Shown here: positions 1-5,047 of the stretch, one piece after another | Layout: each line of letters begins with the position of its first letter | Numbering within the stretch: position 1 is the first letter of the stretch | Assembly: GCA_035575235.1 (NCBI GenBank) | Contig: DATLYA010000073.1 | Coordinates: 1 to 5,291 of the forward strand | Direction: 5' to 3' | DNA from: SYOC01 sp035575235 | Lineage (GTDB): Bacteria; Desulfobacterota; Binatia; Bin18 | DNA: 5,291 nucleotides | Made by a program: the position numbers and the translations under genes | The notes under the pieces: model-generated | The model's database searches: none | What the model saw: the letters and a program-made list of their open reading frames with translations, nothing else | Told to the model about the DNA's origin: nothing

Positions 1-171
1 GTCGAAATTCGCGCCGGGACATGTCAAGGGTGCCACATGCGCATCCCGCCGCATATGGGCAACCAGATTTTAAGTAACGTCCAGCAAAATACGGGCGTCA
101 TTTTTCACTGTCCACACTGCGGGCGGATTTTAGTCTGGAAACTAGAGCAGGAAGCGCCGCCCAGCGCTTGA
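1..171 (+). CDS. C4-type zinc-ribbon protein (zf-RING_7/DUF164 family), 3' end only
   Basis: This is the last 56 codons of a gene that begins before the window, open in frame from base 1 to the TGA at 169-171. The fragment holds a four-cysteine zinc ribbon: CQGC (C8, C11) and CPHC (C37, C40), separated by the segment MRIPPHMGNQILSNV, which is characteristic of the C-terminal domain of the zf-RING_7 (DUF164) family. Full-length members are about 240 residues with a long N-terminal coiled coil, which here would lie upstream. Their biochemical role is poorly defined; nucleic-acid or protein binding has been suggested. The gene is often found immediately before rnpB, as here, where the stop codon touches the first base of the RNase P RNA. 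The family call is firm for the domain; no function can be assigned from the fragment. Confidence 0.88.
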   Translation, partial: VEIRAGTCQGCHMRIPPHMGNQILSNVQQNTGVIFHCPHCGRILVWKLEQEAPPSA

Positions 172-611
172 CTGGTGAGAGGAGATTGAACGATCGCGCG
201 CCGTTGTGACGCGAGGAAAGTCCGGACTCCTTGGAGCAGGGTGGCCGTTAACGACGGCCCGCTGCAAGGCGGGGAAAGTGCCACAGAAAAGAGACCGCTC
301 GCTAGAGAGACAAAGCCTTGAGATAGAGAACAAAGACTCTCTATCTCTGCCTCCTTTCTCTCTCTGGCGAGTAAGGGTGAAAAGGTGAGGTAAGCGCTCA
401 CCAGCGCCCTCAGAGATGAGAGCGGCTGGGTAAACCCCACCCGGAGCAAGACCAAATAGGAGGGGCCCCTCTGGGGCGCGAGACGCTCCACTCTCACCCT
501 CCGGGTTCGGTCGCTTGAGCGCATCGGTAACGGTGCGCCCAGAGGAATGATCGTTGCCTTCCGCTGTTAGCGTGAGGAACAGAATCCGGCTTATCGATCT
601 CCTCTCACCAG
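172..611 (+). ncRNA. rnpB: RNase P catalytic RNA (bacterial type A)
   Basis: This is the ribozyme subunit of RNase P, which cuts the 5' leader from pre-tRNAs with the RnpA protein. The conserved core is unmistakable: GAGGAAAGTCC (213-223) and ACAGAATCCGGCTTA (579-593) form the two sides of P4; GTAAGGGTGAAAAGGTG (371-387), ACCCGGAGCAAGACCAAATAGG (439-460) and TCGCTTGAGC (511-520) are also present. GGT at 429-431 matches the L15 motif that pairs with tRNA 3' CCA. Helices that can be traced: P1 172-186 with 597-611 (15 bp, extendable to 170-613), P2 189-195 with 549-555, P8 243-248 with 254-259, and a long P12 298-371. The P13/P14 and P16/P17-type segments after 383 indicate type A architecture. 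P3 is only about 4 bp (197-200 with 210-213). The ends are set from P1 and could be off by a few bases. No promoter is evident just upstream and no hairpin with a T-run follows, so transcription with the zinc-ribbon gene and processing is plausible. Confidence 0.97.
298..371 (+). other. Expanded P12 hairpin within RNase P RNA
   Basis: Bases 298-315 pair with 354-371 over 18 positions, with one G-T wobble (303/366) and one mismatch (311/358). Above an internal loop, 320-329 (GAGATAGAGA) pairs perfectly with 338-347, leaving the 8-base loop 330-337. The ascending strand is almost all purine and the descending strand almost all pyrimidine. Position in the molecule, between the ACAGAAAAGAGACCGC segment and GTAAGGGTGAAA, identifies it as P12, a helix known to vary greatly in length among bacteria. 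About 28 pairs make it longer than the corresponding E. coli helix. Confidence 0.8.
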
Positions 612-650
612 TCTGCTTCATCTATCTTACTTATATCGCCATAGAATCGA

Positions 651-655
651 GGAGG
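651..655 (+). promoter_or_regulatory. Shine-Dalgarno GGAGG for an ATG at 662
   Basis: GGAGG lies 6 bases before the ATG at 662 and is the best ribosome-binding site in the region before the efflux-channel gene. It supports translation starting at 662, although the signal-peptide-like start is at 755. The ATG at 755 has only a weak GGACGAG (744-750) in front of it. Confidence 0.6.
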
Positions 656-661
656 GTGTGC

Positions 662-2119
662 ATGCCAAGCGATGGAAGCCAGTGGGGAAAGGAATATTCT
701 TCCTTTCTGCGTCGGTGTGGTGGAAATCCGCTGCTTTTCTTATGGACGAGTAGAATGAGAAGCGTGATCATGGGTGGATGGTTGGCCATGGTCTGCCTGA
801 GCCTGCAGACGGCATGGGCGGAAGAGGGACAAGAGTCTCTAGCCTCGGAGTCGGGCGAAACACGAACGCTCACGCTTGATGACGCCTACCGTTTAGCTAT
901 AGCCAATGAAGAGCAGATCAAAATCGCCGAGCGAGAGCTGGCGAAAGCTCAACTTTTGCCATGGCGCGCGGTAGCCTTATTGACGCCGCGCGCTGATGTA
1001 GCAGGGACATATACGCGGAATAAGGATGAAATTGCCTTTACTGGCAATCCCAGTGGAGGCGGCGGCGCCACAACAACGTTTCCGAGCGTGATCCGTCCCT
1101 TAGAAAGTTGGCAGGGAATTTTTTCCGTTACACAGCCGCTGATTCAACCTTCTTTCCTTCCCTCTTGGCAACTTGGAAAAGACTCCGTCCGGCAGAACGA
1201 GCAGCGTTATGGCTTCACTATTCGTGAAGTCCTGTTTGGCGTGGCTCGCGCCTACTATGATGTCTTGCGCGCTCAGGCGCAGGTTGGCGTGGCGCAAGAT
1301 ACGCTCAAACTGACGCAAGACGAACTGAAGCAAGCGCAAGCGCGCTTCCGCGTCGGTGAAGTGACGAAAACTGACGTGCTGCGCGCCGAAGTGGAAGTGG
1401 CGCGAGCGGAGCGCGCGTTGATCACCGCCGGTAATAATCAGGAGCTGACGTTGACTGTCCTGGCGCGAACGGTTGGCGTTCGTGGTCCAATTAAGGTTGT
1501 TGAGCCTGCGCCGCCGTTGTCGTCCGGTGAGCGGTACGAGCAATTACTTGACAAAGCGTATAAACAGCGGCAAGATCTGCGCGCGCAAGAAGCCGCGGTC
1601 GAGGTGGCGCGGCAACGGCGCAATTTGGTGCGCGCTCGCTACTTCCCGTCCGTGGGCGCCTTGTGGCAATTCCCCAAGCTCGACTCGCCCACTTTCGCCA
1701 ACCGGGACGAGTTTTGGACCTTGACCTTAAATTTTCAGGTGCCGGTGTTTGATGGCGGAACCCGCGAGCTAGATTTGCTAGAGCAAGAAGAGAATCTTGC
1801 GCAATCGCGATTGCAATTTGACCTCCTGAAAAAGGATATCGGTGTGGAAGTGCGGCAAGCGCTGTTATCTGTGGAGACGCTCGCCGCGACCTTGGACACG
1901 CTGAAGAAGGAAGTGAATCTGGCGCAAGAGAATTACAATATCACCTCAAAACAATATCGGGTCGGCTTGGCGACAAGCCTGGACGTCAACACCGCCTTGA
2001 ATGCGCTTAACCAGGTGCGTACGCAATTGACTGATCAAACATATGCGTACCAGGTAGGATTGCTTGGTCTAGACCGTGCAGTTGGCGTCTTTGCGCAAGA
2101 CTATGTCGCTCAACGCTGA
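662..2119 (+). CDS. TolC-family outer-membrane efflux channel
   Basis: This encodes an outer-membrane factor: a trimeric beta-barrel with a periplasmic alpha-helical tunnel that serves as the exit duct for RND, ABC or MFS export systems. From the internal ATG at 755 (454 aa) it begins with a classic Sec signal peptide, MRSVIMGGWLAMVCLSLQTA followed by WA^EE; no lipobox cysteine is seen. The two OEP repeats follow: the first opens with LTLDDAYRLAIA (39-50) and contains FRVGEVTKTDVLRAEVEV (198-215), while the second contains the matching YRVGLATSLDVNTALNAL (401-418). This internal duplication is the hallmark of the family. The frame stays open upstream into rnpB, but only the ATG at 662 has a strong ribosome-binding site; it gives 485 aa with a 31-residue leader before the signal peptide. 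I give 662 because of that site, but 755 is almost as likely. No membrane-fusion or pump gene is in view, so the partner and cargo are unknown. The 3' end overlaps folE by 10 bases, tail to tail. Confidence 0.9.
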   Translation: MPSDGSQWGKEYSSFLRRCGGNPLLFLWTSRMRSVIMGGWLAMVCLSLQTAWAEEGQESLASESGETRTLTLDDAYRLAIANEEQIKIAERELAKAQLLPWRAVALLTPRADVAGTYTRNKDEIAFTGNPSGGGGATTTFPSVIRPLESWQGIFSVTQPLIQPSFLPSWQLGKDSVRQNEQRYGFTIREVLFGVARAYYDVLRAQAQVGVAQDTLKLTQDELKQAQARFRVGEVTKTDVLRAEVEVARAERALITAGNNQELTLTVLARTVGVRGPIKVVEPAPPLSSGERYEQLLDKAYKQRQDLRAQEAAVEVARQRRNLVRARYFPSVGALWQFPKLDSPTFANRDEFWTLTLNFQVPVFDGGTRELDLLEQEENLAQSRLQFDLLKKDIGVEVRQALLSVETLAATLDTLKKEVNLAQENYNITSKQYRVGLATSLDVNTALNALNQVRTQLTDQTYAYQVGLLGLDRAVGVFAQDYVAQR

Positions 2120-2745
2120 GCGCCGTTGACCAGCGTAATGAACTCTTCCCGCGTTGCCTGCTGCGTGCGAAACGCGCCGAGCATGGCGCTGGTGGTGACG
2201 ATGGAGTTTTGTTTTTCTACGCCGCGCATGCGCATGCACAAGTGTTCGGCGCGAATAATAACGCCGACGCCCAGCGGGTCCAGGACGTCCATGATCGTGT
2301 TTGCGATCTGCGTCGTGAGCCGTTCTTGCACCTGTAGACGGCGTGAGAAAACCTCGACGAGGCGCGGAATCTTACTCAAGCCCACAATATGGTGACGAGG
2401 GAGGTACGCCACGTTGGCGCGGCCAAAGAACGGCAGGATATGGTGTTCACACATTGAGTAAAAATCAATGTCTTTAACGACAACCATTTCCTGATAATCT
2501 TCCTCAACGAATTTGGCCTGATTCAAAATCTCCCGCGGATCTTGTTGATAACCTTTGGTGAGATATTCCAGGGCGCGCGCAACGCGGTAGGGCGTTTTCA
2601 CCAGTCCTTCCCGCTCCGGCTCCTCGCCAAGATGCTCAAGAATCTGACGAACATTTTGTTCTATGCCATTTAAATGAACGGGCTGCGGTTGCAGAATAGT
2701 GACTTTGCCGCGAACCTTGCTACGAGCAGCACGTTTGTTGTCCAT
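2110..2745 (-). CDS. folE: GTP cyclohydrolase I (FolE, type IA)
   Basis: This cytoplasmic zinc enzyme converts GTP to 7,8-dihydroneopterin triphosphate and formate, the first step of tetrahydrofolate synthesis, and feeds other pterin and deazapurine pathways. The 211-residue protein is a normal length. Zinc and catalytic residues are present: C99, H101 and H102 in SMCEHHILPFFG, and H168 and C170 in RAEHLCMRMRGV. Other conserved stretches are GEEPEREGLVKTPYRVARA (40-58) and VGLSKIPRLVEVFSRRLQVQ (121-140), so the enzyme should be active. A stop codon lies four codons upstream in frame, and AAGGAG at 2763-2758 precedes the ATG by 12 bases, so this start is well bounded. It follows the carboxylase gene after 26 bases and is probably co-transcribed with it, without an evident pathway link. 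Its last 10 bases overlap the end of the convergent efflux gene. No folate-pathway neighbour is present. Confidence 0.97.
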   Translation of the reverse strand: MDNKRAARSKVRGKVTILQPQPVHLNGIEQNVRQILEHLGEEPEREGLVKTPYRVARALEYLTKGYQQDPREILNQAKFVEEDYQEMVVVKDIDFYSMCEHHILPFFGRANVAYLPRHHIVGLSKIPRLVEVFSRRLQVQERLTTQIANTIMDVLDPLGVGVIIRAEHLCMRMRGVEKQNSIVTTSAMLGAFRTQQATREEFITLVNGAQR

Positions 2746-2757
2746 GTGCGTGTCTCA

Positions 2758-2763
2758 CTCCTT
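2758..2763 (-). promoter_or_regulatory. Shine-Dalgarno AAGGAG for folE
   Basis: On the minus strand AAGGAG sits in the 26-base gap after the carboxylase stop codon, 12 bases before the folE ATG. The spacing is longer than the usual 5-9, but the in-frame TGA just downstream of the motif rules out an earlier start. Confidence 0.55.
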
Positions 2764-2771
2764 ACCTGACT

Positions 2772-4376
2772 TTACATACGGAATACGCCAACGCGGTGAT
2801 CAGGAATCGATGCATTCAAAGACATGGCGACGCCAAGGCCCAGTACGTCTCGAGTTTCGCGTGGATCAAGAATGCCATCATCCCACAAGCGGGCGGTGGA
2901 GTAGTAGGGGTTGCCTTCCTCTTCGTACTTTGCCAGTGTGGGGGCCATGAATGCTTTCTGTTCTTCCAACGTCATGGATTGGCCTTTCTCCTTCAATTGT
3001 TGTAGCTTTACTGTCAGCAGCACGCCGGCGGCTTGCTCCCCGCCCATCACTGAGATGCGTGAGTTGGGCCACATGAACAACAAGCGTGGAGAATACGCCC
3101 GGCCGCACATGCCGTAATTGCCCGCGCCATTTGAGGCGCCGATGATGACGGTAAATTTGGGGACCTGGGCATTTGCTACCGCGTGCACCATCTTCGCGCC
3201 GTCTTTGGCAATGCCGCCTTGTTCGTATTTCTTTCCTACCATGAAGCCAGTGATGTTCTGCAAAAAGACCAACGGAATTTTCCGTTGACAGCACATTTCG
3301 ATGAAATGCGCGCCCTTCAGGGCGGACTCGGAAAAGAGCACGCCGTTATTGGCGACAATGCCAACGAGATAGCCATGAATGCGGGCAAAACCGGTCACGA
3401 GGGTCGGACCGTACCGGGCTTTGAATTCATGGAAACGGCTGCCGTCGACAAGGCGCGCCAGCACTTCGTGCACGTCATACGGAACGCGTGTATCACGCGG
3501 AATGACGCCGTACAGCTCCAGGGGGTCATAGACGGGGTCTTCCGGGGCCTCGCGATCGAGTGGAAATTTCTGCGCGCGCGGGAGATTCTCGAAAATCGAG
3601 CGAGCAATCTCCAGAGCGTGCTCGTCATTCTCCGCCAAATGGTCCGATACGCCTGAGATCCGCGTATGCACATCGCCGCCGCCGAGTTCCTCGGCGCTGA
3701 CTTCCTCGCCGGTCGCCGCTTTGACGAGCGGCGGCCCGCCAAGAAAAATCGTGCCGCGTTCTCGGACGATGATGTTTTCATCCGCCATCGCCGGCACATA
3801 AGCGCCGCCAGCCGTACACGATCCCATAACGACCGCGATCTGGGGAATGCCTAATGCAGACATGCGAGCTTCATTGTAAAAAATACGGCCAAAATGATCC
3901 CGGTCAGGGAAAATATCTGCTTGATAAGGTAGATTTGCGCCGCCGGAATCGACCAGATAGACACAGGGCAAGTAGTTCTCTTGCGCGATCTCTTGCGCGC
4001 GCAGGTGTTTCTTGACAGTGATAGGATAGTAACTGCCGCCTTTGACCGTGGCGTCATTGGAAACAATGACTGCTTCGCGGCCCTGAATAACGCCAACGCC
4101 GGTGACTATTCCCGCTGAGGGCGGATCATCATACATGCCATAAGCAGCGAGGGGAGACAGCTCAAGAAACGGCGTATTCGGATCAATGAGGGCCTCGATG
4201 CGCTCGCGCGCGAGCAGCTTGCCGCGCGCTTTGTGGCGGACGCGGAATTCTTCCGGGCCGCCGAGTCGGGCTTTGGCAATTTCTTCTTTGAGTTTTTTGA
4301 CCAGTGCGGCCATATGAGCGGCATTGGCCTGAAAGTCCGCGGAGGTGGTGCGAATTTTACTTTCGATGCGATCCAT
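2772..4376 (-). CDS. mccB: Methylcrotonyl-CoA carboxylase-type carboxyltransferase, beta subunit
   Basis: This is the carboxyltransferase half of a biotin-dependent acyl-CoA carboxylase: it moves the carboxyl group from carboxybiotin to an acyl-CoA, most likely 3-methylcrotonyl-CoA in leucine breakdown. The 534 residues cover the whole family length. Key segments are GKLLARERIEALID (52-65), HFGRIFYN (161-168), the first oxyanion-hole loop GSCTAGGAYVPAMADENIIV (185-204), LFSESALKGAHF (347-358), and the second loop GASNGAGNYGMCGRAYSPR (413-431). The GSCTAGGAYVPAM and GNYGMCGRAYSP forms point to the MCC/geranyl-CoA carboxylase branch and away from propionyl-CoA carboxylase. One residue is odd: N416, where the vertebrate enzyme has Tyr in GGSYGAGNYG. 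The ATG at 4376 starts MDRIESKIRTTSADF, which fits family N-termini. A TTG three codons earlier is possible; neither has a clear ribosome-binding site. The biotin-carboxylase/BCCP alpha subunit, commonly nearby, is not in the window. Geranyl-CoA or another branched acyl-CoA remains possible as substrate. Confidence 0.93.
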   Translation of the reverse strand: MDRIESKIRTTSADFQANAAHMAALVKKLKEEIAKARLGGPEEFRVRHKARGKLLARERIEALIDPNTPFLELSPLAAYGMYDDPPSAGIVTGVGVIQGREAVIVSNDATVKGGSYYPITVKKHLRAQEIAQENYLPCVYLVDSGGANLPYQADIFPDRDHFGRIFYNEARMSALGIPQIAVVMGSCTAGGAYVPAMADENIIVRERGTIFLGGPPLVKAATGEEVSAEELGGGDVHTRISGVSDHLAENDEHALEIARSIFENLPRAQKFPLDREAPEDPVYDPLELYGVIPRDTRVPYDVHEVLARLVDGSRFHEFKARYGPTLVTGFARIHGYLVGIVANNGVLFSESALKGAHFIEMCCQRKIPLVFLQNITGFMVGKKYEQGGIAKDGAKMVHAVANAQVPKFTVIIGASNGAGNYGMCGRAYSPRLLFMWPNSRISVMGGEQAAGVLLTVKLQQLKEKGQSMTLEEQKAFMAPTLAKYEEEGNPYYSTARLWDDGILDPRETRDVLGLGVAMSLNASIPDHRVGVFRM

Positions 4377-4393
4377 AAATAACAATAAGGTTT

Positions 4394-4451
4394 GGCGGCT
4401 GGGGACTAGGGGAGGAGTACCGTTAATTCCTAGCCCCTCACACCCAGCGCC
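4394..4451. repeat. Long imperfect inverted repeat in the nitroreductase-carboxylase gap
   Basis: Two nested sets of arms fill most of the 78-base gap. The inner arms are GGGGACTAGG (4401-4410) and CCTAGCCCC (4429-4437), pairing with one bulged A (4405) around an 18-base loop. The outer arms are GGCGGCTGGG (4394-4403) and CCCAGCGCC (4443-4451), pairing with one bulged G (4398). Inner and outer arms compete for 4401-4403, so they are alternatives or form a staggered stem. No run of T follows the structure on either strand, so it does not look like a standard intrinsic terminator. It could stabilise the mRNA or be a copy of a dispersed intergenic repeat. Confidence 0.6.
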
Positions 4452-4454
4452 TAA

Positions 4455-4958
4455 TCAAAATGCCTGCCCATATCGTTCCCGATAAGCGATTCTACTCAGC
4501 CGCTTTCTCACCTTCTTCTTATTTTTCTCTTCGGCAGTGGGGTACCCGAACGGGATAACAGTGACAAGTTCTGCTTCCTCCGGGATGCCGAGAAGGGTTT
4601 TGAGCTGTGGCCGGTCCAGGCCGCCAACCCAGCACGAGCCTACGCCTTCCCCCCAAGCCGCTAACATCAAACATTCGGCTGCGCGTGCAGCGTCAATGTA
4701 GGGATTCTTCGCGCCTTCGATAACCAGGGCAATCGCCAGCGGGGCCTCCGCAATGTACGGTCCGGTAGAGGCGAGCACGCCGATTCGCTTTAACGTCTCG
4801 CGGTCCTGCACCACGATGAAGCGCCAGGGTTGACGATTCCGTTGCGAATGAGCCTGGCGTCCAGCGTGGAGAATCTTCTTCACTGCCTCCTCCGGGAGGG
4901 GGTCTGGGCGAAAATTTCGCACCGCCGGTCTGGATACGATACAGTCGAAAACGTCCAT
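4455..4958 (-). CDS. Nitroreductase-family FMN-dependent oxidoreductase
   Basis: This is a compact 167-residue member of the nitroreductase fold, which uses FMN and NAD(P)H to reduce nitro groups, quinones, enones or flavins; family members are usually cytoplasmic dimers. The N-terminal FMN-phosphate motif is SRPAVRNFRPDPLPEEAVKK (9-28), resembling the common SRRSVRxF. The QPWRFIVVQD segment (43-52) matches the conserved NxQPWxF region, and GEGVGSCWVGGLDRPQLKTL (103-122) plus VTVIPFGYP (132-140) match the C-terminal half, where FMN-binding and active-site residues lie. The C-terminus is lysine/arginine-rich (145-161). The ATG at 4958 is the natural family start; GGAA at spacing 8 or AGAG close to the ATG could serve as a weak ribosome-binding site. 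It lies between an LLM-type flavin enzyme and the carboxylase, and may share their transcript. The substrate cannot be told from sequence. Confidence 0.9.
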   Translation of the reverse strand: MDVFDCIVSRPAVRNFRPDPLPEEAVKKILHAGRQAHSQRNRQPWRFIVVQDRETLKRIGVLASTGPYIAEAPLAIALVIEGAKNPYIDAARAAECLMLAAWGEGVGSCWVGGLDRPQLKTLLGIPEEAELVTVIPFGYPTAEEKNKKKVRKRLSRIAYRERYGQAF

Positions 4959-4964
4959 ACTCTT

Positions 4965-4995
4965 AGTTCCGAGTGCTGAGCGCCGAGTTCTGAGT
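4965..4995. repeat. Degenerate short tandem repeat (GAGTNCTGAG-like units)
   Basis: Three imperfect units follow one another: AGTTCCGAG (4965-4973), GAGTGCTGAG (4971-4980) and GAGTTCTGAG (4985-4994). On the minus strand they read as ACTCAGAACTC / CTCAGCACTC / CTCGGAACT. They lie in the 89-base gap just upstream of the nitroreductase start, and the last unit reaches within 6 bases of its ATG. I infer, without proof, that this is a copy of a dispersed intergenic repeat. Confidence 0.55.
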
Positions 4996-5047
4996 GGGGC
5001 AAGGAGTCTTTATCCTCGATACTGATGAGTCGGAACCCAACGCTTTC

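Noticed and set aside
168..173. TTGACT as a -35 box at the start of rnpB
   Set aside because: It would place transcription start well inside P2/P3 and exclude P1, and no -10 box follows at the right distance.
298..371. AGAGA/TCTCT runs as a separate microsatellite, CRISPR-like or mobile repeat
   Set aside because: They are the two strands of the P12 helix at its expected place in RNase P RNA; there are no regular spacers.
105..621. Open frames on either strand across the RNase P RNA
   Set aside because: They overlap a clearly folded RNA, show no family motifs and have no ribosome-binding sites; they are by-products of GC-rich structured RNA.
554..661. N-terminal extension of the efflux protein from an ATG at 554
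   Set aside because: Bases 554-611 are conserved RNase P RNA (P2, P4 and P1 strands), and the added residues have no family resemblance; a later start has a ribosome-binding site or signal peptide.
1100..1543. 147-codon minus-strand open frame inside the efflux gene
   Set aside because: It lies entirely within the two-repeat TolC-family coding region and shows no independent evidence of coding.
3183..3656. 157-codon plus-strand open frame inside the carboxylase gene
   Set aside because: It is antisense to a strongly conserved enzyme, its composition follows from that codon usage, and no motif is recognisable.
4401..4438. Rho-independent terminator after the nitroreductase gene
   Set aside because: The stem has an 18-base loop and a bulge, and no T-run follows on the minus strand, so it is kept only as an inverted repeat.
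4996..5047. Promoter for the nitroreductase gene
   Set aside because: A TTGGGT / GATAAA pair can be picked out on the minus strand but with about 20 bases between boxes and poor matches; not supportable.
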